Counted from the first letter of the stretch, positions 25,184 to 39,788 are shown. The stretch: 64,000 nt of DNA from Limanda limanda (GCF_963576545.1 NW_026870560.1:746501-810500), one strand, 5' to 3'. Numbers and translations are program-made. Notes: generated by a model from the letters alone, not told the origin.

Positions 25184-27278
25184 AAGTCTCTCCGACCTTC
25201 ACAAAAAAAGTTATTCAAGAATATCTCTTTCTCCTATTTGCTTTCATCCCTAACCCTAACCCTAACCCTTCCGAAAGTCGGAGAAGCTCAAGGATGGTAC
25301 CGATCGATGCGCGCTACCCCATTTAGTGGGGGTAGAGCCAACTTGCAAGTCTCTCCGACCTTCACAAAAAAAGTTATTCAAGAATATCTCTTTCTCCTAT
25401 GTGCTTTCATCCCTAACCCTAACCCTAACCCTTCCGAAAGTCGGAGAAGCTCAAGGATGGTACCGATCGATGCGCGCTACCCCATTTAGTGGGGGTAGAG
25501 CCTACTTGCAAGTCTCTCCGACCTTCACAAAAAAAGTTATTCAAGAATATCTCCTCAGATTTGGGGGAATTTCGTCGGTCGACCTCTTCCGAAGGTCGTA
25601 CAAGCTCGGGGATGGTACCAATCGATCCGCAGGACCCAAATTAGTCCAGATGCAACCACTTTCCAAGTCTCTCCGACCTTCACAAAAAAAGTTATTCAAG
25701 AATATCTCTTTCTCCTATGTGCTTTCATCCCTAACCCTAACCCTAACCCTTCCGAAAGTCGGAGAAGCTCAAGGATGGTACCGATCGATGCGCGCTACCC
25801 CATTTAGTGGGGGTAGAGCCTACTTGCAAGTCTCTCCGACCTTCACCAAAAAAGTTATTCAAGAATATCTCTTTCTCCTATGTGCTTTCATCCCTAACCC
25901 TAACCCTAACCCTTCCGAAAGTCGGAGAAGCTCAAGGATGGTACCGATCGATGCGCGCTACCCCATTTAGTGGGGGTAGAGCCTACTTGCAAGTCTCTCC
26001 GACCTTCACAAAAAAAGTTATTCAAGAATATCTCTTTCTCCTATGTGCTTTCATCCCTAACCCTAACCCTAACCCTTCCGAAAGTCGGAGAAGCTCAAGG
26101 ATGGTACCGATCGATGCGCGCTACCCCATTTAGTGGGGGTAGAGCCTACTTGCAAGTCTCTCCGACCTTCACAAAAAAAGTTATTCAAGAATATCTCTTT
26201 CTCCTATGTGCTTTCATCCCTAACCCTAACCCTAACCCTTCCGAAAGTCGGAGAAGCTCAAGGATGGTACCGATCGATGTGCGCTACCCCATTTAGTGGG
26301 GGTAGAGCCTACTTGCAAGTCTCTCCGACCTTCACAAAAAAAGTTATTCAAGAATATCTCCTCAGATTTGGGGGAATTTCGTCGGTCGACCTCTTCCGAA
26401 GGTCGTACAAGCTCGGGGATGGTACCAATCGATCCGCAGGACCCAAATTAGTCCAGATGCAACCACTTTCCAAGTCTCTCCGACCTTCACAAAAAAAGTT
26501 ATTCAAGAATATCTCTTTCTCCTATGTGCTTTCATCCCTAACCCTAACCCTAACCCTTCCGAAAGTCGGAGAAGCTCAACGATGGTACCGATCGATGCGC
26601 GCTACCCTATTTAGTGGGGGTAGAGCCTACTTGCAAGTCTCTCCGACCTTCACAAAAAAAGTTATTCAAGAATATCTCTTTCTCCTATGTGCTTTCATCC
26701 CTAACCCTAACCCTAACCCTTCCGAAAGTCGGAGAAGCTCAAGGATGGTACCGATCGATGCGCGCTACCCCATTTAGTGGGGGTAGAGCCTACTTGCAAG
26801 TCTCTCCGACCTTCACAAAAAAAGTTATTCAAGAATATCTCTTTCTCCTATGTGCTTTCATCCCTAACCCTAACCCTAACCCTTCCGAAAGTCGGAGAAG
26901 CTCAAGGATGGTACCGATCGATGTGCGCTACCCCATTTAGTGGGGGTAGAGCCTACTTGCAAGTCTCTCCGACCTTCACAAAAAAAGTTATTCAAGAATA
27001 TCTCCTCAGATTTGGGGGAATTTCGTCGGTCGACCTCTTTCGAAGGTCGTACAAGCTCGGGGATGGTACCAATCGATCCGCAGGACCCAAATTAGTCCAG
27101 ATGCAACCACTTTCCAAGTCTCTCCGACCTTCACAAAAAAAGTTATTCAAGAATATCTCTTTCTCCTATGTGCTTTCATCCCTAACCCTAACCCTAACCC
27201 TTCCGAAAGTCGGAGAAGCTCAAGGATGGTACCGATCGATGCGCGCTACCCTATTTAGTGGGGGTAGAGCCTACTTGC

Positions 27279-30200
27279 AAGTCTCTCCGACCTTCACAAA
27301 AAAAGTTATTCAAGAATATCTCTTTCTCCTATGTGCTTTCATCCCTAACCCTAACCCTAACCCTTCCGAAAGTCGGAGAAGCTCAAGGATGGTACCGATC
27401 GATGCGCGCTACCCCATTTAGTGGGGGTAGAGCCAACTTGCAAGTCTCTCCGACCTTCACAAAAAAAGTTATTCAAGAATATCTCCTCAGATTTGGGGGA
27501 ATTTCGTCGGTCGACCTCTTCCGAAGGTCGTACAAGCTCGGGGATGGTACCAATCGATCCGCAGGACCCAAATTAGTCCAGATGCAACCACTTTCCAAGT
27601 CTCTCCGACCTTCACAAAAAAAGTTATTCAAGAATATCTCTTTCTCCTATGTGCTTTCATCCCTAACCCTAACCCTAACCCTTCCGAAAGTCGGAGAAGC
27701 TCAAGGATGGTACCGATCGATGCGCGCTACCCCATTTAGTGGGGGTAGAGCCTACTTGCAAGTCTCTCCGACCTTCACAAAAAAAGTTATTCAAGAATAT
27801 CTCTTTCTCCTATGTGCTTTCATCCCTAACCCTAACCCTAACCCTTCCGAAAGTCGGAGAAGCTCAAGGATGGTACCGATCGATGCGCGCTACCCCATTT
27901 AGTGGGGGTAGAGCCTACTTGCAAGTCTCTCCGACCTTCACAAAAAAAGTTATTCAAGAATATCTCTTTCTCCTATGTGCTTTCATCCCTAACCCTAACC
28001 CTAACCCTTCCAAAAGTCGGAGAAGCTCAAGGATGGTACCGATCAATGCGCACTACCCCATTTAGTGGGGGTAGAGCCTACTTGCAAGTCTCTCCGACCT
28101 TCACAAAAAAAGTTATTCAAGAATATCTCTTTCTCCTATGTGCTTTCATCCCTAACCCTAACCCTAACCCTTCCGAAAGTCGGAGAAGCTCAAGGATGGT
28201 ACCGATCGATGCGCGCTACCCCATTTAGTGGGGGTAGAGCCTACTTGCAAGTCTCTCCGACCTTCACAAAAAAAGTTATTCAAGAATATCTCTTTCTCCT
28301 ATGTGCTTTCATCCCTAACCCTAACCCTAACCCTTCCGAAAGTCGGAGAAGCTCAAGGATGGTACCGATCGATGCGCGCAACCCCATTTAGTGGGGGTAG
28401 AGCCTACTTGCAAGTCTCTCCGACCTTCACAAAAAAAGTAATTCAAGAATATCTCCTCAGATTTGGGGGAATTTCGTCGGTCGACCTCTTCCGAAGGTCG
28501 TACAAGCTCGGGGATAGTACCAATCGATCCGCAGGACCCAAATTAGTCCAGATGCAACCACTTTCCAAGTCTCTCCGACCTTCACAAAAAAAGTTATTCA
28601 AGAATATCTCTTTCTCCTATGTGCTTTCATCCCTAACCCTAACCCTAACCCTTCCGAAAGTCGGAGAAGCTCAAGGATGGTACCGATCGATGCGCGCTAC
28701 CCCATTTAGTGGGGGTAGAGCCTACTTGCAAGTCTCTCCGACCTTCACAAAAAAAGTTATTCAAGAATATCTCTTTCTCCTATGTGCTTTCATCCCTAAC
28801 CCTAACCCTAACCCTTCCGAAAGTCGGAGAAGCTCAAGGATGGTACCGATCGATGCGCGCTACCCTATTTAGTGGGGGTAGAGCCTACTTGCAAGTCTCT
28901 CCGACCTTCACAAAAAAAGTTATTCAAGAATATCTCTTTCTCCTATGTGCTTTCATCCCTAACCCTAACCCTAACCCTTCCGAAAGTCGGAGAAGCTCAA
29001 GGATGGTACCGATCGATGCGCGCTACCCCATTTAGTGGGGGTAGAGCCAACTTGCAAGTCTCTCCGACCTTCACAAAAAAAGTTATTCAAGAATATCTCC
29101 TCAGATTTGGGGGAATTTCGTCGGTCGACCTCTTCCGAAGGTCGTACAAGCTCGGGGATGGTACCAATCGATCCGCAGGACCCAAATTAGTCCAGATGCA
29201 ACCACTTTCCAAGTCTCTCCGACCTTCACAAAAAAAGTTATTCAAGAATATCTCTTTCTCCTATGTGCTTTCATCCCTAACCCTAACCCTAACCCTTCCG
29301 AAAGTCGGAGAAGCTCAAGGATGGTACCGATCGATGCGCGCTACCCCATTTAGTGGGGGTAGAGCCTACTTGCAAGTCTCTCCGACCTTCACAAAAAAAG
29401 TTATTCAAGAATATCTCTTTCTCCTATGTGCTTTCATCCCTAACCCTAACCCTAACCCTTCCGAAAGTCGGAGAAGCTCAAGGATGGTACCGATCGATGC
29501 GCGCTACCCCATTTAGTGGGGGTAGAGCCTACTTGCAAGTCTCTCCGACCTTCACAAAAAAAGTTATTCAAGAATATCTCTTTCTCCTATGTGCTTTCAT
29601 CCCTAACCCTAACCCTAACCCTTCCAAAAGTCGGAGAAGCTCAAGGATGGTACCGATCAATGCGCACTACCCCATTTAGTGGGGGTAGAGCCTACTTGCA
29701 AGTCTCTCCGACCTTCACAAAAAAAGTTATTCAAGAATATCTCTTTCTCCTATGTGCTTTCATCCCTAACCCTAACCCTAACCCTTCCGAAAGTCGGAGA
29801 AGCTCAAGGATGGTACCGATCGATGCGCGCTACCCCATTTAGTGGGGGTAGAGCCTACTTGCAAGTCTCTCCGACCTTCACAAAAAAAGTTATTCAAGAA
29901 TATCTCTTTCTCCTATGTGCTTTCATCCCTAACCCTAACCCTAACCCTTCCGAAAGTCGGAGAAGCTCAAGGATGGTACCGATCGATGCGCGCAACCCCA
30001 TTTAGTGGGGGTAGAGCCTACTTGCAAGTCTCTCCGACCTTCACAAAAAAAGTAATTCAAGAATATCTCCTCAGATTTGGGGGAATTTCGTCGGTCGACC
30101 TCTTCCGAAGGTCGTACAAGCTCGGGGATAGTACCAATCGATCCGCAGGACCCAAATTAGTCCAGATGCAACCACTTTCCAAGTCTCTCCGACCTTCACA

Positions 30201-30506
30201 AAAAAAGTTATTCAAGAATATCTCTTTCTCCTATGTGCTTTCATCCCTAACCCTAACCCTAACCCTTCCGAAAGTCGGAGAAGCTCAAGGATGGTACCGA
30301 TCGATGCGCGCTACCCCATTTAGTGGGGGTAGAGCCTACTTGCAAGTCTCTCCGACCTTCACAAAAAAAGTTATTCAAGAATATCTCTTTCTCCTATGTG
30401 CTTTCATCCCTAACCCTAACCCTAACCCTTCCGAAAGTCGGAGAAGCTCAAGGATGGTACCGATCGATGCGCGCTACCCTATTTAGTGGGGGTAGAGCCT
30501 ACTTGC
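27279..30506 (+). repeat. Region IV: two copies of a 1614-bp higher-order repeat
   Basis: The unit is eight A and two B. Linked markers repeat at exactly 1614 bp: 'taccctattt' at 27247, 28861 and 30475; 'gatcaatgcgcactacc' near 28042 and 29656; 'aaaaaaagtaattc' in B28412 and B30026; and 'ggggatagtacc' near 28512 and 30126. B starts are 27442, 28412, 29056 and 30026. The shared private variants show a recent single tandem duplication. Confidence 0.92.
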
Positions 30507-33500
30507 AAGTCTCTCCGACCTTCACAAAAAAAGTTATTCAAGAATATCTCTTTCTCCTATGTGCTTTCATCCCTAACCCTAACCCTAACCCTTCCGAAAG
30601 TCGGAGAAGCTCAAGGATGGTACCGATCGATGCGCGCTACCCCATTTAGTGGGGGTAGAGCCTACTTGCAAGTCTCTCCGACCTTCACAAAAAAAGTTAT
30701 TCAAGAATATCTCTTTCTCCTATGTGCTTTCATCCCTAACCCTAACCCTAACCCTTCCGAAAGTCGGAGAAGCTCAAGGATGGTACCGATCGATGTGCGC
30801 TACCCCATTTAGTGGGGGTAGAGCCTACTTGCAAGTCTCTCCGACCTTCACAAAAAAAGTTATTCAAGAATATCTCCTCAGATTTGGGGGAATTTCGTCG
30901 GTCGACCTCTTTCGAAGGTCGTACAAGCTCGGGGATGGTACCAATCGATCCGCAGGACCCAAATTAGTCCAGATGCAACCACTTTCCAAGTCTCTCCGAC
31001 CTTCACAAAAAAAGTTATTCAAGAATATCTCTTTCTCCTATGTGCTTTCATCCCTAACCCTAACCCTAACCCTTCCGAAAGTCGGAGAAGCTCAAGGATG
31101 GTACCGATCGATGCGCGCTACCCTATTTAGTGGGGGTAGAGCCTACTTGCAAGTCTCTCCGACCTTCACAAAAAAAGTTATTCAAGAATATCTCTTTCTC
31201 CTATGTGCTTTCATCCCTAACCCTAACCCTAACCCTTCCGAAAGTCGGAGAAGCTCAAGGATGGTACCGATCGATGCGCGCTACCCCATTTAGTGGGGGT
31301 AGAGCCAACTTGCAAGTCTCTCCGACCTTCACAAAAAAAGTTATTCAAGAATATCTCCTCAGATTTGGGGGAATTTCGTCGGTCGACCTCTTCCGAAGGT
31401 CGTACAAGCTCGGGGATGGTACCAATCGATCCGCAGGACCCAAATTAGTCCAGATGCAACCACTTTCCAAGTCTCTCCGACCTTCACAAAAAAAGTTATT
31501 CAAGAATATCTCTTTCTCCTATGTGCTTTCATCCCTAACCCTAACCCTAACCCTTCCGAAAGTCGGAGAAGCTCAAGGATGGTACCGATCGATGCGCGCT
31601 ACCCCATTTAGTGGGGGTAGAGCCTACTTGCAAGTCTCTCCGACCTTCACAAAAAAAGTTATTCAAGAATATCTCTTTCTCCTATGTGCTTTCATCCCTA
31701 ACCCTAACCCTAACCCTTCCGAAAGTCGGAGAAGCTCAAGGATGGTACCGATCGATGCGCGCTACCCCATTTAGTGGGGGTAGAGCCTACTTGCAAGTCT
31801 CTCCGACCTTCACAAAAAAAGTTATTCAAGAATATCTCTTTCTCCTATGTGCTTTCATCCCTAACCCTAACCCTAACCCTTCCGAAAGTCGGAGAAGCTC
31901 AAGGATGGTACCGATCGATGCGCGCAACCCCATTTAGTGGGGGTAGAGCCTACTTGCAAGTCTCTCCGACCTTCACAAAAAAAGTAATTCAAGAATATCT
32001 CCTCAGATTTGGGGGAATTTCGTCGGTCGACCTCTTCCGAAGGTCGTACAAGCTCAAGGATGGTACCAATCGATCCGCAGGACCCAAATTAGTCCAGATG
32101 CAACCACTTTCCAAGTCTCTCCGACCTTCACAAAAAAAGTTATTCAAGAATATCTCTTTCTCCTATGTGCTTTCATCCCTAACCCTAACCCTAACCTTTC
32201 CGAAAGTCGGAGAAGCTCAAGGATGGTACCGATCGATGCGCGCTACCCCATTTAGTGGGGGTAGAGCCTACTTGCAAGTCTCTCCGACCTTCACAAAAAA
32301 AGTTATTCAAGAATATCTCTTTCTCCTATGTGCTTTCATCCCTAACCCTAACCCTAACCCTTCCGAAAGTCGGAGAAGCTCAAGGATGGTACTGATCGAT
32401 GCGCGCAACCCCATTTAGTGGGGGTAGAGCCTACTTGCAAGTCTCTCCGACCTTCACAAAAAAAGTTATTCAAGAATATCTCCTCAGATTTGGGGGAATT
32501 TCGTCGGTCGACCTCTTCCGAAGGTCGTACAAGCTCGGGGATGGTACCAATCGATCCGCAGGACCCAAATTAGTCCAGATGCAACCACTTTCCAAGTCTC
32601 TCCGACCTTCACAAAAAAAGTTATTCAAGAATATCTCTTTCTCCTATGTGCTTTCATCCCTAACCCTAACCCTAACCCTTCCGAAAGTCGGAGAAGCTCA
32701 AGGATGGTACCGATCGATGCGCGCTACCCCATTTAGTGGGGGTAGAGCCTACTTGCAAGTCTCTCCGACCTTCACAAAAAAAGTTATTCAAGAATATCTC
32801 CTCAGATTTGGGGGAATTTCGTCGGTCGACCTCTTCCGAAGGTCGTACAAGCTCGGAGATGGTATAAATCGATCCGCAGGACCCAAATTAGTCCAGATGC
32901 AACCACTTTCCAAGTCTCTCCGACCTTCACAAAAAAAGTTATTCAAGAATATCTCTTTCTCCTATGTGCTTTCATCCCTAACCCTAACCCTAACCCTTCC
33001 GAAAGTCGGAGAAGCTCAAGGATGGTACCGATCGATGCGCGCTACCCCATTTAGTGGGGGTAGAGCCTACTTGCAAGTCTCTCCGACCTTCACAAAAAAA
33101 GTTATTCAAGAATATCTCCTCAGATTTGGGGGAATTTCGTCGGTCGACCTCTTCCGAAGGTCGTACAAGCTCGGGGATGGTACCAATCGATCCGCAGGAC
33201 CCAAATTAGTCCAGATGCAACCACTTTCCAAGTCTCTCCGACCTTCACAAAAAAAGTTATTCAAGAATATCTCTTTCTCCTATGTGCTTTCATCCCTAAC
33301 CCTAACCCTAACCCTTCCGAAAGTCGGAGAAGCTCAAGGATGGTACCGATCGATGCGCGCTACCCCATTTAGTGGGGGCAGAGCCTACTTGCAAGTCTCT
33401 CCGACCTTCACAAAAAAAGTTATTCAAGAATATCTCTTTCTCCTATGTGCTTTCATCCCTAACCCTAACCCTAACCCTTCCGAAAGTCGGAGAAGCTCAA

Positions 33501-34998
33501 GGATGGTACCGATCGATGCGCGCTACCCCATTTAGTGGGGGTAGAGCCTACTTGCAAGTCTCTCCGACCTTCACAAAAAAAGTTATTCAAGAATATCTCT
33601 TTCTCCTATGTGCTTTCATCCCTAACCCTAACCCTAACCCTTCCGAAAGTCGGAGAAGCTCAAGGATGGTACCGATCGATGCGCGCTACCCCATTTAGTG
33701 GGGGTAGAGCCTACTTGCAAGTCTCTCCGACCTTCACAAAAAAAGTTATTCAAGAATATCTCTTTCTCCTATGTGCTTTCATCCCTAACCCTAACCCTAA
33801 CCCTTCCGAAAGTCGGAGAAGCTCAAGGATGGTACCGATCGATGCGCGCAACCCCATTTAGTGGGGGTAGAGCCTACTTGCAAGTCTCTCCGACCTTCAC
33901 AAAAAAAGTAATTCAAGAATATCTCCTCAGATTTGGGGGAATTTCGTCGGTCGACCTCTTCCGAAGGTCGTACAAGCTCGGGGATGGTACCAATCGATCC
34001 GCAGGACCCAAATTAGTCCAGATGCAACCACTTTCCAAGTCTCTCCGACCTTCACAAAAAAAGTTATTCAAGAATATCTCTTTCTCCTATGTGCTTTCAT
34101 CCCTAACCCTAACCCTAACCCTTCCGAAAGTCGGAGAAGCTCAAGGATGGTACCGATCGATGCGCGCTACCCCATTTAGTGGGGGTAGAGCCTACTTGCA
34201 AGTCTTTCCGACCTTCACAAAAAAAGTTATTCAAGAATATCTCTTTCTCCTATGTGCTTTCATCCCTAACCCTAACCCTAACCCTTCCGAAAGTCGGAGA
34301 AGCTCAAGGATGGTACCGATCGATGTGCGCAACCCCATTTAGTGGGGGTAGAGCCTACTTGCAAGTCTCTCCGACCTTCACAAAAAAAGTTATTCAAGAA
34401 TATCTCCTCAGATTTGGGGGAATTTCGTCGGTCGACCTCTTCCGAAGGTCGTACAAGCTCGGGGATGGTACCAATCGATCCGCAGGACCCAAATTAGTCC
34501 AGATGCAACCACTTTCCAAGTCTCTCCGACCTTCACAAAAAAAGTTATTCAAGAATATCTCTTTCTCCTATGTGCTTTCATCCCTAACCCTAACCCTAAC
34601 CCTTCCGAAAGTCGGAGAAGCTCAAGGATGGTACCGATCGATGCGCGCTACCCCATTTAGTGGGGGTAGAGCCTACTTGCAAGTCTCTCCGACCTTCACA
34701 AAAAAAGTTATTCAAGAATATCTCCTCAGATTTGGGGGAATTTCGTCGGTCGACCTCTTCCGAAGGTCGTACAAGCTCGGGGATGGTACCAATCGATCCG
34801 CAGGACCCAAATTAGTCCAGATGCAACCACTTTCCAAGTCTCTCCGACCTTCACAAAAAAAGTTATTCAAGAATATCTCTTTCTCCTATGTGCTTTCATC
34901 CCTAACCCTAACCCTAACCCTTCCGAAAGTCGGAGAAGCTCAAGGATGGTACCGATCGATGCGCGCTACCCCATTTAGTGGGGGCAGAGCCTACTTGC
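30507..34998 (+). repeat. Region V: mixed AB-rich transition stretch
   Basis: B starts are 30833, 31314, 31958, 32439, 32757, 33075, 33882, 34363 and 34681. The left part, to about 31632, repeats region III/IV haplotypes ('gagccaacttgc' before B31314). From 31795 AB dimers become frequent. Private changes include 'gctcaaggatggtacc' inside B31958 near 32054, 'ctaacctttcc' near 32195 (which interrupts a telomeric tract), and 'cggagatggtataaatc' in B32757. Confidence 0.87.
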
Positions 34999-35475
34999 AA
35001 GTCTCTCCGACCTTCACAAAAAAAGTTATTCAAGAATATCTCTTTCTCCTATGTGCTTTCATCCCTAACCCTAACCCTTCCGAAAGTCGGAGAAGCTCAA
35101 GGATGGTACCGATCGATGTGCGCTACCCCATTTAGTGGGGGTAGAGCCAACTTGCAAGTCTCTCCGACCTTCACAAAAAAAGTTATTCAAGAATATCTCT
35201 TTCTCCTATGTGCTTTCATCCCTAACCCTAACCCTAACCCTTCCGAAAGTCGGAGAAGCTCAAGGATGGTACCGATCGATGCGCGCTACCCCATTTAGTG
35301 GGGGTAGAGCCTACTTGCAAGTCTCTCCGACCTTCACAAAAAAAGTTATTCAAGAATATCTCTTTCTCCTATGTGCTTTCATCCCTAACCCTAACCCTTC
35401 CGAAAGTCGGAGAAGCTCAAGGATGGTACAGATCGATGCGCGCAACCCCATTTAGTGGGGGTAGAGCCTACTTGC

Positions 35476-38400
35476 AAGTCTTTCCGACCTTCACAAAAAA
35501 AGTTATTCAAGAATATCTCCTCAGATTTGGGGGAATTTCGTCGGTCGACCTCTTCCGAAGGTCGTACAAGCTCGGGGATGGTACCAATCGATCTGCAGGA
35601 CCCAAATTAGTCCAGATGCAACCACTTTCCAAGTCTCTCCGACCTTCACAAAAAAAGTTATTCAAGAATATCTCTTTCTCCTATGTGCTTTCATCCCTAA
35701 CCCTAACCCTAACCCTTCCGAAAGTCGGAGAAGCTCAAGGATGGTACCGATCGATGCGCGCTACCCCATTTAGTGGGGGTAGAGCCTACTTGCAAGTCTC
35801 TCCGACCTTCACAAAAAAAGTTATTCAAGAATATCTCCTCAGATTTGGGGGAATTTCGTCGGTCGACCTCTTCCGAAGGTCGTACAAGCTCGGGGATGGT
35901 ACCAATCGATCTGCAGGACCCAAATTAGTCCAGATGCAACCACTTTCCAAGTCTCTCCGACCTTCACAAAAAAAGTTATTCAAGAATATCTCTTTCTCCT
36001 ATGTGCTTTCATCCCTAACCCTAACCCTAACCCTTCCGAAAGTCGGAGAAGCTCAAGGATGGTACCGATCGATGCGCGCTACCCCATTTAGTGGGGGTAG
36101 AGCCTACTTGCAAGTCTCTCCGACCTTCACAAAAAAAGTTATTCAAGAATATCTCCTCAGATTTGGGGGAATTTCGTCGGTCGACCTCTTCCGAAGGTCG
36201 TACAAGCTCGGGGATGGTACCAATCGATCCGCAGGACCCAAATTAGTCCAGATGCAACCACTTTCCAAGTCTCTCCGACCTTCACAAAAAAAGTTATTCA
36301 AGAATATCTCTTTCTCCTATGTGCTTTCATCCCTAACCCTAACCCTAACCCTTCCGAAAGTCGGAGAAGCTCAAGGATGGTACCGATCGATGCGCGCTAC
36401 CCCATTTAGTGGGGGCAGAGCCTACTTGCAAGTCTCTCCGACCTTCACAAAAAAAGTTATTCAAGAATATCTCTTTCTCCTATGTGCTTTCATCCCTAAC
36501 CCTAACCCTTCCGAAAGTCGGAGAAGCTCAAGGATGGTACCGATCGATGCGCGCTACCCCATTTAGTGGGGGTAGAGCCAACTTGCAAGTCTCTCCGACC
36601 TTCACAAAAAAAGTTATTCAAGAATATCTCTTTCTCCTATGTGCTTTCATCCCTAACCCTAACCCTAACCCTTCCGAAAGTCGGAGAAGCTCAAGGATGG
36701 TACTGATCGATGCGCGCTACCCCATTTAGTGGGGGTAGAGCCTACTTGCAAGTCTCTCCGACCTTCACAAAAAAAGTTATTCAAGAATATCTCTTTCTCC
36801 TATGTGCTTTCATCCCTAACCCTAACCCTAACCCTTCCGAAAGTCGGAGAAGCTCAAGGATGGTACCGATCGATGCGCGCTACCCCATTTAGTGGGGGCA
36901 GAGCCTACTTGCAAGTCTCTCCGACCTTCACAAAAAAAGTTATTCAAGAATATCTCTTTCTCCTATGTGCTTTCATCCCTAACCCTAACCCTTCCGAAAG
37001 TCGGAGAAGCTCAAGGATGGTACCGATCGATGCGCGCTACCCCATTTAGTGGGGGTAGAGCCAACTTGCAAGTCTCTCCGACCTTCACAAAAAAAGTTAT
37101 TCAAGAATATCTCTTTCTCCTATGTGCTTTCATCCCTAACCCTAACCCTAACCCTTCCGAAAGTCGGAGAAGCTCAAGGATGGTACCGATCGATGCGCGC
37201 TACCCCATTTAGTGGGGGTAGAGCCTACTTGCAAGTCTCTCCGACCTTCACAAAAAAAGTTATTCAAGAATATCTCTTTCTCCTATGTGCTTTCATCCCT
37301 AACCCTAACCCTAACCCTTCCGAAAGTCGGAGAAGCTCAAGGATGGTACCGATCGATGCGCGCAACCCCATTTAGTGGGGGTAGAGCCTACTTGCAAGTC
37401 TTTCCGACCTTCACAAAAAAAGTTATTCAAGAATATCTCCTCAGATTTGGGGGAATTTCGTCGGTCGACCTCTTCCGAAGGTCGTACAAGCTCGGGGATG
37501 GTACCAATCGATCTGCAGGACCCAAATTAGTCCAGATGCAACCACTTTCCAAGTCTCTCCGACCTTCACAAAAAAAGTTATTCAAGAATATCTCTTTCTC
37601 CTATGTGCTTTCATCCCTAACCCTAACCCTAACCCTTCCGAAAGTCGGAGAAGCTCAAGGATGGTACCGATCGATGCGCGCTACCCCATTTAGTGGGGGT
37701 AGAGCCTACTTGCAAGTCTCTCCGACCTTCACAAAAAAAGTTATTCAAGAATATCTCCTCAGATTTGGGGGAATTTCGTCGGTCGACCTCTTCCGAAGGT
37801 CGTACAAGCTCGGGGATGGTACCAATCGATCCGCAGGACCCAAATTAGTCCAGATGCAACCACTTTCCAAGTCTCTCCGACCTTCACAAAAAAAGTTATT
37901 CAAGAATATCTCTTTCTCCTATGTGCTTTCATCCCTAACCCTAACCCTAACCCTTCCGAAAGTCGGAGAAGCTCAAGGATGGTACCGATCGATGCGCGCT
38001 ACCCCATTTAGTGGGGGTAGAGCCTACTTGCAAGTCTCTCCGACCTTCACAAAAAAAGTTATTCAAGAATATCTCCTCAGATTTGGGGGAATTTCGTCGG
38101 TCGACCTCTTCCGAAGGTCGTACAAGCTCGGGGATGGTACCAATCGATCCGCAGGACCCAAATTAGTCCAGATGCAACCACTTTCCAAGTCTCTCCGACC
38201 TTCACAAAAAAAGTTATTCAAGAATATCTCTTTCTCCTATGTGCTTTCATCCCTAACCCTAACCCTAACCCTTCCGAAAGTCGGAGAAGCTCAAGGATGG
38301 TACCGATCGATGCGCGCTACCCCATTTAGTGGGGGCAGAGCCTACTTGCAAGTCTCTCCGACCTTCACAAAAAAAGTTATTCAAGAATATCTCTTTCTCC

Positions 38401-39315
38401 TATGTGCTTTCATCCCTAACCCTAACCCTTCCGAAAGTCGGAGAAGCTCAAGGATGGTACCGATCGATGCGCGCTACCCCATTTAGTGGGGGTAGAGCCA
38501 ACTTGCAAGTCTCTCCGACCTTCACAAAAAAAGTTATTCAAGAATATCTCTTTCTCCTATGTGCTTTCATCCCTAACCCTAACCCTAACCCTTCCGAAAG
38601 TCGGAGAAGCTCAAGGATGGTACTGATCGATGCGCGCTACCCCATTTAGTGGGGGTAGAGCCTACTTGCAAGTCTCTCCGACCTTCACAAAAAAAGTTAT
38701 TCAAGAATATCTCTTTCTCCTATGTGCTTTCATCCCTAACCCTAACCCTAACCCTTCCGAAAGTCGGAGAAGCTCAAGGATGGTACCGATCGATGCGCGC
38801 TACCCCATTTAGTGGGGGCAGAGCCTACTTGCAAGTCTCTCCGACCTTCACAAAAAAAGTTATTCAAGAATATCTCTTTCTCCTATGTGCTTTCATCCCT
38901 AACCCTAACCCTTCCGAAAGTCGGAGAAGCTCAAGGATGGTACCGATCGATGCGCGCTACCCCATTTAGTGGGGGTAGAGCCAACTTGCAAGTCTCTCCG
39001 ACCTTCACAAAAAAAGTTATTCAAGAATATCTCTTTCTCCTATGTGCTTTCATCCCTAACCCTAACCCTAACCCTTCCGAAAGTCGGAGAAGCTCAAGGA
39101 TGGTACCGATCGATGCGCGCTACCCCATTTAGTGGGGGTAGAGCCTACTTGCAAGTCTCTCCGACCTTCACAAAAAAAGTTATTCAAGAATATCTCTTTC
39201 TCCTATGTGCTTTCATCCCTAACCCTAACCCTAACCCTTCCGAAAGTCGGAGAAGCTCAAGGATGGTACCGATCGATGCGCGCAACCCCATTTAGTGGGG
39301 GTAGAGCCTACTTGC
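35476..39315 (+). repeat. 1920-bp twelve-monomer HOR, two copies
   Basis: The order is B A B A B A A(157) A A A(157) A A: three B, seven 163-bp A and two 157-bp A, totalling 1920 bp. Copies begin at B35476 and B37396, and a third begins at B39316 but loses register after two AB pairs. In the second large block the same unit begins at B46039 and B47959. The two short A monomers are each preceded by 'gggggcagagcc' and followed by 'gagccaacttgc', except that 35319 and 45882 are in another context. Confidence 0.92.
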
Positions 39316-39788
39316 AAGTCTTTCCGACCTTCACAAAAAAAGTTATTCAAGAATATCTCCTCAGATTTGGGGGAATTTCGTCGGTCGACCTCTTCCGAAG
39401 GTCGTACAAGCTCGGGGATGGTACCAATCGATCTGCAGGACCCAAATTAGTCCAGATGCAACCACTTTCCAAGTCTCTCCGACCTTCACAAAAAAAGTTA
39501 TTCAAGAATATCTCTTTCTCCTATGTGCTTTCATCCCTAACCCTAACCCTAACCCTTCCGAAAGTCGGAGAAGCTCAAGGATGGTACCGATCGATGCGCG
39601 CTACCCCATTTAGTGGGGGTAGAGCCTACTTGCAAGTCTCTCCGACCTTCACAAAAAAAGTTATTCAAGAATATCTCCTCAGATTTGGGGGAATTTCGTC
39701 GGTCGACCTCTTCCGAAGGTCGTACAAGCTCGGGGATGGTACCAATCGATCCGCAGGACCCAAATTAGTCCAGATGCAACCACTTTCC

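Larger units (their letters stand above)
9897..27278 (+). repeat. Region III: ~3.9-kb higher-order repeat array
   Basis: Copies are delimited by an A with 'gggggcagagcc' before it and a G-to-T change ('ctatttgc'), followed by an A preceded by 'gagccaacttgc'. The marked A starts at 10696, 14560, 17299, 21320 and 25184, giving periods of 3864, 2739, 4021 and 3864 bp (24, 17, 25 and 24 monomers). B starts are 10060, 10378, 11022, 11829, 12473, 13117, 13924, 14242, 14886, 15693, 16337, 16818, 17625, 18426, 19070, 19714, 20358, 20839, 21646, 22453, 23097, 23741, 24548, 24866, 25510, 26317 and 26961. A second marker, 'caccaaaaaag', occurs at 15223, 17962, 21983 and 25847; 11359 has the same C plus a private neighbouring change. 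Confidence 0.9.
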
